Origin: an uncultured Anaerolineae bacterium
Lineage (GTDB): Bacteria > Chloroflexota > Anaerolineae > Promineifilales > Promineifilaceae
Length of the DNA stretch: 46,879 nt
NCBI GenBank assembly: GCA_937949915.1
Contig: CALECP010000256.1
Span: 1-46,879, forward strand
Reading direction: 5' to 3'
Positions 25,182-32,406 of this stretch are shown here, piece after piece (within the stretch, counting starts at the first letter, position 1; the number at the start of each line of letters is the position of its first letter). The notes below the pieces were generated by a model, which saw only the letters and a list, made by a program, of their open reading frames with translations, was not told where the DNA came from and did not search any database. Position numbers and translations under genes: made by a program.

Positions 25182-26357
25182 TTGAGCGCATTACGCAAAG
25201 GGTTGCGAATAATCGGATTGGTGTTGATCGTTGCCGCTATTTTGGCTGCATACTTTGGTTTTGTGGTGATGATGGGCGTTCGCAGTGGCGAATCGGAACG
25301 GGCGGAGCGGCAGATCGCTACCGTCAATGCTGATGTCGTCATCAATTATACGCTGGCACAAGATAGCCTAGAGGCGGAGAATTACGTGTTGGCCGAACGG
25401 GCGATTGAGCGTGTTATGACCGAGATTCCGTATGCGACGGCCGGAGACGTGAGCCGCGAAGATGTCGATATACTGTATGCGGAGATCGTCGGCCGTCAGG
25501 CATCTATTCCGATGCCTACCGCCACAGTCGAACTGCTGCCCCCGCCCGAAGCGACCGCTACCCGCCGCCCGACGCGCACACCGCGCCCCGGCACAGACGA
25601 CCGCACACCTGAACCAGCGACAAAAACGCCGCAGCCCACCCTAGAACCGACAACTGAACCAACGAAAACAGTAGACGAAGAAGAGCTAAACGAGGAGATC
25701 GCGGCCGCCGAAACATTGCTCGAAAACAGCAAGTATGAAAGCGCCGTTGAAGCGTTGATCGCGTTCCAGCTGGTGAACCCTAATTATGAACGGTATCGTA
25801 CCGATTCGCTGCTATTTGATGCGTATATCGGCGTTGGTTTTCAGTTGACATCGGGCAACGAAGTGTCTCGCGGGGTCAACTATCTTGAGCTGGCGCAACG
25901 GCTTGGTACATTGCCTGCCTCGGCCGACGCGCAGCTACAATCGTCCAAACTTTACCTGCAAGGACTGGCATATCGCGGCATTCGCTGGCCTGTTTCTATC
26001 GCCAATTTCAGCAGTCTGTGCGGGTATGCGCCCGGTTTTCATGATCCGTGTGGCTTGCTGTACGATGCGTATGTCGCCTACGGTCGCCAACTGGCCGAAA
26101 GCGGTTCACCTTGCTTGGCTATCGAGCAATATCAACTCGCGTATGCTCAGTCTGCTACGGCCGCGCTCAATCAACCGCTTGCTCAGGCAGAAGCTGACTG
26201 CACGGCTGACAAAGCGAAGGCCGGTATCACAACAACGATCAAAGCGACCGTCGCCATCACCGACACAGGCGGCACGCTGACCATTATGCCCCTCCCCACA
26301 CAAACGTTGCGGCCGGGACAAGGCCCCTGGACACCCACACCTGAACCGAATGAATGA
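25182..26357 (+). CDS. Membrane-anchored TPR-like protein with Pro/Thr-rich linker
   Basis: 391 residues. The start is TTG at 25182, chosen because GGAGAG sits six bases upstream. One N-terminal membrane span (GLRIIGLVLIVAAILAAYFGFVVMMG, about 7-32) is followed by a helical segment and a Pro/Thr-rich linker (about 105-165, RRPTRTPRPGTDDRTPEPATKTPQP). A TPR-like domain follows (about 168-340; repeats such as AETLLENSKYESAVEALIAFQLVNP and SGSPCLAIEQYQLAYAQS), and then a Pro-rich tail. The domain likely faces outside. No enzyme motif is seen. It lies directly before the LuxR-Kelch gene, on the same strand, 85 bases apart, so the two may work together. A promoter-like TATACT is near 25125. Confidence 0.7.
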   Translation: MSALRKGLRIIGLVLIVAAILAAYFGFVVMMGVRSGESERAERQIATVNADVVINYTLAQDSLEAENYVLAERAIERVMTEIPYATAGDVSREDVDILYAEIVGRQASIPMPTATVELLPPPEATATRRPTRTPRPGTDDRTPEPATKTPQPTLEPTTEPTKTVDEEELNEEIAAAETLLENSKYESAVEALIAFQLVNPNYERYRTDSLLFDAYIGVGFQLTSGNEVSRGVNYLELAQRLGTLPASADAQLQSSKLYLQGLAYRGIRWPVSIANFSSLCGYAPGFHDPCGLLYDAYVAYGRQLAESGSPCLAIEQYQLAYAQSATAALNQPLAQAEADCTADKAKAGITTTIKATVAITDTGGTLTIMPLPTQTLRPGQGPWTPTPEPNE

Positions 26358-26442
26358 TTGAGATCGGCGTTGTGAATTTGTTGTTAAAAACGATTCGATA
26401 CGGGCGACATTCCAGAAAAAGTTAGTAGAATAATGGCGATTT

Positions 26443-27894
26443 ATGGCTGAATATGGCGAGCGTTTGAGTGTCCGCGAAATGGATGTATTGGTTGTGTTGT
26501 CAAAAGGGGCGACCAACAATGAAGTTGCCCAGCACCTGTCGATCAGCCCGAATACGGTCAAGGTACATGTCCGCAATATCTACGCCAAGCTGGGTGCATC
26601 GAACCGGACGGAGGCGGTGGCGATTGCGACGGGGCAGGGGCTTTTTGAGACGGAGGAGAAGATAGAAGAGAAGATAGAGATAGAGGCGGGAGATAGAGAA
26701 GGGGATTTGGTTGAGGGGGTTGAGACGGCCGAGCAGGTAGCAAGTGCGAGTGATGAAGAAAAAGCATTTGAGCCGCTCCCTGTCGCTCCGCCTCCTGTAT
26801 CCCCTTTGCCGGAATCGAATACATCTTCGGAATCGAATACATCTTCTTTCATTTGGTTACTGCCGCTTTTGGTGTTGGCTGTGGGGATTGTGGGCTTTTT
26901 GGGCTGGCGGTCTATGCAGGGGCAGGAAACGGCCGCGCTTTCTGCGACGGCCGTGCCGCTACCGGTCGCTACTTTTGCGCCACAGCCGATTGGCGATAAC
27001 ACGTATTGGTCAACGACTGCCCCGATGCCGGAAGAGCGCGAGGGGTTTGCGCTGGCAGCGGCCGGGTCAGACGTGTATGCCATTGGTGGCGAAACGGCCG
27101 TGGGCGTGACAGGCGCAGGCGTTGCCCTCACGACGCGCACCAACGTATGGCGATCATTAACAGAAAAACCGACGGCCGTGCGCGATGCGGCCGCGGGCGT
27201 GGTGCTGGGTCAGGTGATCATCCCCGGCGGCATGACGGCCGAGAATGCGCCCACCGATGTCGTCGAAATCTACAGCCCGTCCAATGATGCGTGGCGCACG
27301 GCCGCCGCCCTGCCGCAACCGATCAGTGGCGCAGTCACTATCGCCTACAATGACAATATCTACCTGTTTGGTGGCACGAATGGCACGGCCGCGCTGTCCA
27401 CAGCGTTTGTGTACGATCCGGCCGCCGATGCGTGGCGGCCGTTGCCCGATATGCTGACCGGCCGCACAGGGGCAACGGGTGGCGTGGTGCAAAATCAGCT
27501 TTATGTTGTCGGTGGCCAAGCCGCCGGACAAGAGTTAACGACGTGCGAAGCGTTTGACCCGGCGGCCGAACAGTGGCAGCCATGTGCCGATATGCTGCAA
27601 CCGCGCAGTCAGGCGACCAGTGCAACATTGCTCAATAAATTGTATGTGGTGGGGGGCGGTTTGGCAGAAGGGCGGCCGTATGGCGAGTTGTATGACCCGA
27701 TTGCTGATACGTGGCAAGTGTTTAATTTGCCGATGCTGGACACAGACACCCAATGGTTGGGCAGCGCGATGACAACGGTCGAAACGCGCATCTATCTATT
27801 TGGCGGCCGTCGCCAAAACAAACGCACAAACGACAGCTACATCTACAATGCGCTACCGTTCCAATTTTTTGTACCGTCTACTATTCGGGATTGA
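26443..27894 (+). CDS. Transmembrane one-component regulator: LuxR-type HTH, membrane span, Kelch propeller
   Basis: 483 residues. The N-terminus is a LuxR/GerE DNA-binding domain (about 5-62): LSVREMDVLVVLSKGATNNEVAQHL, then SPNTVKVHVRNIYAKLGASNRTEAV. An acidic Glu-rich linker (about 68-112) and a Pro-rich segment lead to one membrane span (FIWLLPLLVLAVGIVGFLGW, about 135-154). The rest (about 185-480) is five or six Kelch repeats, for example DNIYLFGG, NQLYVVGG, NKLYVVGG and RIYLFGGR with VYDPAADAW and LYDPIADTW. The topology is HTH inside and propeller outside, like ToxR or CadC but with different domains. TAGAAT lies 11 bases before the ATG and no Shine-Dalgarno is visible. The Kelch part likely senses a ligand or partner. 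Confidence 0.85.
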   Translation: MAEYGERLSVREMDVLVVLSKGATNNEVAQHLSISPNTVKVHVRNIYAKLGASNRTEAVAIATGQGLFETEEKIEEKIEIEAGDREGDLVEGVETAEQVASASDEEKAFEPLPVAPPPVSPLPESNTSSESNTSSFIWLLPLLVLAVGIVGFLGWRSMQGQETAALSATAVPLPVATFAPQPIGDNTYWSTTAPMPEEREGFALAAAGSDVYAIGGETAVGVTGAGVALTTRTNVWRSLTEKPTAVRDAAAGVVLGQVIIPGGMTAENAPTDVVEIYSPSNDAWRTAAALPQPISGAVTIAYNDNIYLFGGTNGTAALSTAFVYDPAADAWRPLPDMLTGRTGATGGVVQNQLYVVGGQAAGQELTTCEAFDPAAEQWQPCADMLQPRSQATSATLLNKLYVVGGGLAEGRPYGELYDPIADTWQVFNLPMLDTDTQWLGSAMTTVETRIYLFGGRRQNKRTNDSYIYNALPFQFFVPSTIRD

Positions 27895-27897
27895 TCC

Positions 27898-28026
27898 ATT
27901 GTTAGGCGAAAGGTATCATCTATTAGCGGTTTTACCGTAGCGACAAAGGACAGCTTGAAAAATGAAGTGTATGCAGAAGCTCTCTCAAATCTACCTGTGA
28001 CTGAATTAGAGCAAGTCCAGAAATGA
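27898..28026 (+). other. Small reading frame, possibly a gene remnant
   Basis: An open frame of 42 codons without an ATG ends ...NEVYAEALSNLPVTELEQVQK and a TGA. The composition looks protein-like, but there is no ribosome binding site. TTG 27955 is the only plausible start. It could be the 3' end of a lost gene or chance. Confidence 0.25.
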
Positions 28027-28067
28027 AAGCCTAAGACATTGGGTGACGCAAAACGATGTTCTTTTTA

Positions 28068-28082
28068 TGCTACACTATTCTC
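28068..28082 (+). promoter_or_regulatory. Extended -10 of the toxin-antitoxin operon, leaderless
   Basis: TGC TACACT (hexamer 28071-28076) is followed by exactly six bases and ATG 28083. The same arrangement and hexamer occur before the MOSC gene at 1750-1762. Confidence 0.5.
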
Positions 28083-28331
28083 ATGGACGTGATAATAACC
28101 TTACCACCACAACAATTCATGCTCGACACACCAAATCGTGTCGCCGAGAAAATCAAACTATACGCAGCTGTAGCGATGTATCAAATCGGCGAGTTATCCA
28201 TTGGCGCGGCCTGTGAAGTGGCGAATGTTGATCGCTATTGGTTTCTAGACTTTTTGAAGCAACATAACATTACACTTCAAGTGCAGACACCTGATGAGCT
28301 TGAAGCTGAGTTCAACACCCTTCTAGTCTAA
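28083..28331 (+). CDS. UPF0175-family antitoxin
   Basis: 82 residues from ATG 28083. Landmarks of the small UPF0175 family: AEKIKLYAAVAMYQIGELSIGAACEVA, followed by RYWFLDFLKQHNI and a C-terminal acidic LEAEFNTLL. The central helices (GELSIGAACEVANVDRYWFLDFL) form the HTH-like DNA-binding part by which antitoxins of this type repress their operon. It is followed after two bases by the DUF3368 toxin gene, the usual order. An in-frame ATG nine codons upstream (28056) overlaps the promoter-like sequence and is less likely. It presumably binds and inhibits the downstream PIN protein. Confidence 0.85.
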   Translation: MDVIITLPPQQFMLDTPNRVAEKIKLYAAVAMYQIGELSIGAACEVANVDRYWFLDFLKQHNITLQVQTPDELEAEFNTLLV

Positions 28332-28333
28332 AA

Positions 28334-28810
28334 ATGATTATTGTCGCTGATAGTTCTGCACTTATCGCTTTGGCGACCTGCTCATCATTGAGTGTGTTGG
28401 TTGATTTGTATGATGATGTCTATGTCCCGATTTCTGTCTATCAAGAGGTAAGTCAACTCGATAAACCACAAGCTGTTGTTTTGAAAGAGTTCCTGCGTGA
28501 GCGAATTATCGAAGTTGATCAAAATCAACTCGTCATTGCTGTTGGTGGATTAGGTACAGGCGAGCTTGAAGCAATGGCACTGTATCAGCAGCTCAATGCT
28601 CACAAATTGCTGATTGATGATCGTCGGGCAAGACGTGTGGCCGAGGCAAACGGGATTGATTGTATTGGTGCTCTGGGTATATTGTTACTGGCGAAGAATA
28701 AAGGGTCTATTGCCGAAATTAGACCGTTGATAAATCAACTTCGTGATTCAACGTTGCATTATTCAAATGCCATTTTGAATAAAGTTTTGCAGTTAGCTGG
28801 TGAGACATAA
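28334..28810 (+). CDS. DUF3368-family PIN-domain toxin
   Basis: 158 residues. It opens IIVADSSALIALATC, the first PIN strand with Asp6. Further landmarks are VPISVYQEV (about 32), GTGELEAMALYQQ (about 76, acidic pair), LLIDDRRARRVAEANGI (about 95, third acidic site) and GALGILLLAKNKGSI, characteristic of DUF3368. These are PIN ribonucleases paired with UPF0175 antitoxins. The gene starts two bases after the antitoxin stop, so it is translationally coupled. All catalytic acids are present, so the toxin is probably functional. The RNA target is unknown. Confidence 0.85.
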   Translation: MIIVADSSALIALATCSSLSVLVDLYDDVYVPISVYQEVSQLDKPQAVVLKEFLRERIIEVDQNQLVIAVGGLGTGELEAMALYQQLNAHKLLIDDRRARRVAEANGIDCIGALGILLLAKNKGSIAEIRPLINQLRDSTLHYSNAILNKVLQLAGET

Positions 28811-28878
28811 GCTGCGGCCGCGCGATCTTGACATTCTGTTTTGACAACTTTCTTGCATTCAAACAGACAAAAATCTTC

Positions 28879-28890
28879 TATAATGAAGGT
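28879..28890 (+). promoter_or_regulatory. -10 TATAAT six bases before the DUF4177 start
   Basis: TATAAT (28879-28884), then GAAGGT and ATG 28891. The spacing favours a leaderless transcript, although GAAGG could be read as a badly placed Shine-Dalgarno. A TTGCAT lies 20 bases upstream of the hexamer, which is too far for a normal -35. Confidence 0.5.
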
Positions 28891-29145
28891 ATGAAACACA
28901 CAAAAATTATTCGCGTAGAGCCAAAAGGTAAGAGCCGTTTCCGGCGGACACATCATGGTGAATACTATTGGGAAGTGATCCAGCATTTTGCTTTGCAGGG
29001 CTGGGAGTTGATGCAGATCGTTACGCCTCCGGTGGGCGCGTATGGTATGTCTGTGTATTACGATCTGGTGTTTACGAAACCGGCCGATCAGTATGAAGTG
29101 CCGAAAGTGTCGATGCAACATTGGAAAGATATTGATGAAACGTAG
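28891..29145 (+). CDS. DUF4177-family small protein
   Basis: 84 residues from ATG 28891. The pattern YYWEVIQHFALQGWELMQIVTPPVG followed by SVYYDLVFTKP fits DUF4177, a small alpha/beta domain of unknown function that often has a WELV/WEL motif. It starts directly after a TATAAT box and overlaps the next gene (ccmH-like) by 11 bases, so translation is coupled. No signal peptide or membrane segment. A role in the cytochrome or HAD context cannot be derived from sequence. Confidence 0.7.
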   Translation: MKHTKIIRVEPKGKSRFRRTHHGEYYWEVIQHFALQGWELMQIVTPPVGAYGMSVYYDLVFTKPADQYEVPKVSMQHWKDIDET

Positions 29146-29629
29146 TCAAAGACAGCGTGTGGTTGTCGCTTTTGTAGCCTTGCTTTTGTTGGTGCTGGCA
29201 CAGGGGGCGTTGGCCCAAGAAACAGTGACGTATGACGCGATCAATGACGTGGCGAAAGAGTTGTTTTGCCCAGTGTGCGAGAGTGAGCCGCTCGATACGT
29301 GTGCGACACAGGCGTGTCAGGATTGGCGGGAAGAGATCGGCCGTCAACTGGCAGACGGCCGTACCAAAGCAGAAATCCATGAGAACTTTCGGCAGCGTTA
29401 TGGGGATCGCGTCTTGGCCAATCCCCCGGCCGAAGGGCTGAACCTGGTGTTGTGGCTCGGCATTCCGGTGGCGGTGATCATCGGTGGCTTTTTCTTTGTG
29501 CGCTACTTGCGTCAGCTTCGCACTCCGGCCGTAGACAGTATGCCATCCGCACCGGCCGCGCCCACGGCCGACACCACCGCGCTTGACCCATATTTACAAC
29601 AAATCGAAGAGGAAGTACAGCAGCGATGA
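29135..29629 (+). CDS. CcmH/CycL-family cytochrome c maturation protein
   Basis: About 164 residues from ATG 29135. A signal-anchor (VVVAFVALLLLVLAQGALAQ) is followed by the CcmH domain ELFCPVCESEPLDTCATQACQDWREEIGRQL, with the redox CxxC as CPVC, then RYGDRVLANPPAEGLNLVLW. A C-terminal membrane span follows (IPVAVIIGGFFFVRYL, about 110-126) and a Pro/Ala-rich tail. CcmH keeps the apocytochrome CxxCH reduced and hands it to the haem lyase. Two extra Cys (DTCATQAC) are unusual. No other ccm gene is in this window, so it is an orphan here. It overlaps the upstream gene by 11 bases and the HAD gene by four. Confidence 0.88.
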   Translation: MKRSQRQRVVVAFVALLLLVLAQGALAQETVTYDAINDVAKELFCPVCESEPLDTCATQACQDWREEIGRQLADGRTKAEIHENFRQRYGDRVLANPPAEGLNLVLWLGIPVAVIIGGFFFVRYLRQLRTPAVDSMPSAPAAPTADTTALDPYLQQIEEEVQQR

Positions 29630-30330
29630 CCCGCTTTGATGTGATCGCCTTTGATGCAGACGACACGCTATGGCACGAAATCGAACATTACCACGATGCT
29701 GAGGCGCAATTTGTCGCCATGCTCTCCCGCTATCACGACAAGGCGTATATTCAGGCGCGCATGGTAGAGACAGACATTCGCAATCTCAAAATATACGGCT
29801 ACGGTGTAAAAGGGTTTGTATTGTCGATGATCGAGACGGCGATTGAGCTAACAGAGGGGCGGGTGACGGGCAATGAGATCGAGACGATTATGCAGTTCGG
29901 CCGGGAGATGATGAACGCGCCGATAGCCCTGATCGATGGGGTGCGCGAAACGCTTGAGCAGCTACGTCAAACGCACCCGATCATGATCATCACAAAGGGT
30001 GATCTATTTGCCCAAGAAACAAAGATCGCCCGATCTGGGTTGGCTGATCTGTTCACGCATATCGAAATTATCAGCGACAAGAAAGCGGCCGATTATCGTG
30101 CCGTACTGCAACGCTACAGCTATGTGCCAGACCGATTTTTGATGGCTGGCAATTCGCTGCGATCTGATGTGATGCCGGTGTGTGAGGTAGGCGGTCATGC
30201 GATTTGGCTACCCCGTGACAATACATGGGTGCATGAGCAAGTGCCGGACGTGGACAAATCCCATTTTGTGGCACTCGCTACTATTCGTGATATTCCGGCG
30301 TGGGTGCAGCGCACCGAACAGGGGTATTAA
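29626..30330 (+). CDS. HAD-superfamily hydrolase
   Basis: 234 residues. Motif I is FDADDTLW (nucleophile Asp10, general acid Asp12), motif II IMIITKGD, motif III SDKKAADY (Lys) and motif IV GNSLRSDVMP. The helical cap between residues about 15 and 85 makes it a subclass IA enzyme of phosphatase type. The substrate is unknown. It starts four bases inside the ccmH-like gene (ATGA overlap) and is the last gene of that operon. The next gene converges, with a four-base overlap of the two stops (30327-30330), so no terminator lies between. Confidence 0.9.
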   Translation: MTRFDVIAFDADDTLWHEIEHYHDAEAQFVAMLSRYHDKAYIQARMVETDIRNLKIYGYGVKGFVLSMIETAIELTEGRVTGNEIETIMQFGREMMNAPIALIDGVRETLEQLRQTHPIMIITKGDLFAQETKIARSGLADLFTHIEIISDKKAADYRAVLQRYSYVPDRFLMAGNSLRSDVMPVCEVGGHAIWLPRDNTWVHEQVPDVDKSHFVALATIRDIPAWVQRTEQGY

Positions 30331-30791
30331 CCACGCTGTTTCAGGCGAAAGGCGCGGCGTTCTTCGGCCGCCACATAGCGTTGTTTCTGCACGGCCGTCG
30401 TCGTGATGATCTCCGGTACTTTGGTCGGCCGTCCCAATTTGTTGAGCGCGACATACACAAAATAAGCGGTATTGGTGTGGGTCACTTTGCCTGTCAGAAC
30501 ATCTTCGGCCGTTACCAGCACCTCCGTCTCAATCGACGTATTGCCCACCCAAGACACCTCCGCCCGGAGCGTCAGCAAATTGCCCACATGGACGGGCGAA
30601 TGAAACTGCATCGAATCGACAGCCACCGTCACACACGGCTTCCGCGCATGTTTGATCGCCGCCATCGCCCCCGCCTCATCGCATAGCTTCATAATGTTGC
30701 CGCCATGCACATTGCCATACACATTAGCCAACTCTTGCCCCATCACTTGCGTCAGCGTCACACGCGACTCGTCTATCGTTTTTGCACTCAT
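30327..30791 (-). CDS. Acyl-CoA thioesterase, hotdog fold
   Basis: 154 residues from ATG 30791. The hotdog core is visible as GNVHGGNIMKLCDEAGAMAA (about 26-45, with the catalytic-region Asp), VDSMQFHSPVHVGNLLTLRAEV (about 58-79) and GKVTHTNTAYFVYVAL. This is the YciA/BACH-type pattern for hydrolysis of acyl-CoA. The C-terminal tail is basic (RYVAAEERRAFRLKQRG). Start choice: this ATG overlaps the stop of the upstream gene by four bases (ATGA). An in-frame ATG 42 bases earlier would overlap more. It is the last gene of a minus-strand operon with the phosphatase fusion. Confidence 0.88.
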   Translation of the reverse strand: MSAKTIDESRVTLTQVMGQELANVYGNVHGGNIMKLCDEAGAMAAIKHARKPCVTVAVDSMQFHSPVHVGNLLTLRAEVSWVGNTSIETEVLVTAEDVLTGKVTHTNTAYFVYVALNKLGRPTKVPEIITTTAVQKQRYVAAEERRAFRLKQRG

Positions 30792-31762
30792 GCGCTGCTC
30801 CCGATCTGCTGCTGCGGATAGGCATCTTGCCACTCGGCTATCGCTTGGCGGTGCTTGCCTTTCATGTGAACAAGCGGCCGTTTTGCAGACATAAAATCGT
30901 GCGCCTGATCATACGTCATACATTCATAACGCATCAGGTACGCCGCCACCAATGTTGCCGAACGGCTGCGCCCCTTTGCACAATGGATGTACGCCGTGCG
31001 CCCTGCCTCGATCATGGTACGTGTAAACTGTACCGCCTCCTCGATCTGCGCTGCATTCGGAACAAGGCGATCAAATACATGTATCTGAATCACTTCGATC
31101 CCATTTTGAGCATACAGTTGTCGATCATCTTGCCGTTCTGCCCGAATGTTGACAACGGCATTCAACCCATTCGCCAACACAAAATCATAGTCACGCGGGT
31201 ACGTGGGCGCACCGCCCAGCCATAGCTGAGGTATGATCTCGGTGAACCAATCGTTTTTGTTCCATTTTTCGTGATACCAGCGAATGAGCGGGTACAGCTT
31301 GTCATACACATAATGGAAAAGAGAGATTTTGGTGGGCGTAGGTTGGGCTGATGTTTTCATAAATATGTTCACTTGTTGATTATTAACGCTTGCAATGAGT
31401 GGCGATTGGTCGTGAGCAGGATTGTTGAACAAAAGTTGGTTGTCATCAACGCTGACCAAAACGAGTACATGTGGCCCGCCAAAGTTTGTCCATGATAGAT
31501 ATTCAGCGCGAACGGATACGATTGGGAAGATGCCATTATTGACTGCATCGATCAGTTGCTCGGCCGATTTTTCCGTTCGGTCAATATCAAAACCGAGTGC
31601 GTTGAGGCGATCTAGGCGATTAAATGGTGTTCCGATTGTTGTATCGAATAATTTGACAAGAGCTTGTTCGCTGATTTCGCAACCATAAGCAGCCAGTGCC
31701 ATCCGCGGACAGGCTGGTAAGTAGTATCCATCATGACTTTGCTTGTAATGTGAAACCTTCAT
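30788..31762 (-). CDS. Fusion of C39-like cysteine peptidase domain and dual-specificity phosphatase
   Basis: About 324 residues from ATG 31762. The N-terminal half (about 1-150) resembles a C39-like papain-fold domain: HDGYYLPACPRMALAAYG carries the Cys, FPIVSVRAEYLSW and GPHVLVLVSVDD the His, and LLFNNPAHD the third position. The C-terminal half (about 180-320) is a dual-specificity phosphatase: IIPQLWLGGAPT, then the P-loop HCAKGRSRSATLVAAYLM (HCxxGxxRS), with Asp in HVFDRLVP as general acid. Such phosphatases remove phosphate from proteins, lipids or nucleotides. The fusion is unusual. It overlaps the upstream small gene by 32 bases and the thioesterase gene by four. Confidence 0.8.
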   Translation of the reverse strand: MKVSHYKQSHDGYYLPACPRMALAAYGCEISEQALVKLFDTTIGTPFNRLDRLNALGFDIDRTEKSAEQLIDAVNNGIFPIVSVRAEYLSWTNFGGPHVLVLVSVDDNQLLFNNPAHDQSPLIASVNNQQVNIFMKTSAQPTPTKISLFHYVYDKLYPLIRWYHEKWNKNDWFTEIIPQLWLGGAPTYPRDYDFVLANGLNAVVNIRAERQDDRQLYAQNGIEVIQIHVFDRLVPNAAQIEEAVQFTRTMIEAGRTAYIHCAKGRSRSATLVAAYLMRYECMTYDQAHDFMSAKRPLVHMKGKHRQAIAEWQDAYPQQQIGSSA

Positions 31763-32087
31763 ACAAACGGGTCGCGTAATCGATGATTTGTTGATCGTTT
31801 TCTGGGGAAGTATGAAGTTCGGCCGTTTGGGCATCAACCAACATTGAGCCAACGATGCCGATTGTGTCAGAGAAAGGGAAGGCTAAGATGAGTGGCACAC
31901 GCCAAAATGTTTGTTCAGCGTCGATGATTAGCTCTGGTGTTTCTGCGCCGATATTTGTGCTTAGTTCTGTACCGACGTAGCGGTTGACAGTTCGTTTGGC
32001 TTCGGCCGCCGACACAGATACTTTTGCAGAAACCGTCAACTCAAATGGAACGCTTTGTTGTTCGTAAAGAATAGCAAAAACACTCAT
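31731..32087 (-). CDS. Small protein of unknown function, first gene of the C39-phosphatase operon
   Basis: 118 residues, mostly beta strand by composition (FAILYEQQSVPFELTVSAKVSVSAAEAKRTVNRYVG, TFWRVPLILAFPFSD, IVGSMLVDAQTAELH). I do not recognise the family, though the end (VGSMLVDAQTAEL) recalls PepSY-like strands. It has no signal peptide. It overlaps the next gene by 32 bases, which suggests the two proteins are needed together, perhaps as a substrate or inhibitor and its processing enzyme. That is inference. TGC TATACT lies exactly six bases before the ATG, so it is likely leaderless. Confidence 0.6.
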   Translation of the reverse strand: MSVFAILYEQQSVPFELTVSAKVSVSAAEAKRTVNRYVGTELSTNIGAETPELIIDAEQTFWRVPLILAFPFSDTIGIVGSMLVDAQTAELHTSPENDQQIIDYATRLYEGFTLQAKS

Positions 32088-32406
32088 ATTTTCAGTATAG
32101 CATAGAAAGTCGATATGGCTCGATCCTGATCTCGGTACGCACGGTACAGGTGCTAGAGCGGCTGGCGCACGGTTTGTCGTTGTCGTAACCGTTTGTGCAT
32201 CATCACATACGCCATCGAATCAAGGCAATATACGCTCACAAATTCGCCGATTTCCTTTGGTAATTACAAGAAAATACGGTATTCTAAACATAGTTGGAGA
32301 ACAAGAGAGGCAGGTGGCGGCAATTAAAAAACGCAAGAGCGATGCGTATAAATGGGCAGAGGCAATGCTGACCCATTAAGCTATGAGTAACACAAGTGAG
32401 GTTGGC
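32088..32406 (+). other. Intergenic region before the AfsR-like regulator, with a possible tiny ORF
   Basis: No clear gene. From about 32281 a frame reads without stop to TAA 32377-32379, ending VAAIKKRKSDAYKWAEAMLTH. GTG 32314 with AGAGG just upstream would give 22 residues. It could be a leader peptide or the end of a lost gene. Confidence 0.25.
32094..32102 (-). promoter_or_regulatory. Extended -10 of the C39-phosphatase operon
   Basis: On the minus strand TGC TATACT (32102-32094) is followed by six bases and the ATG at 32087-32085. Confidence 0.5.
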
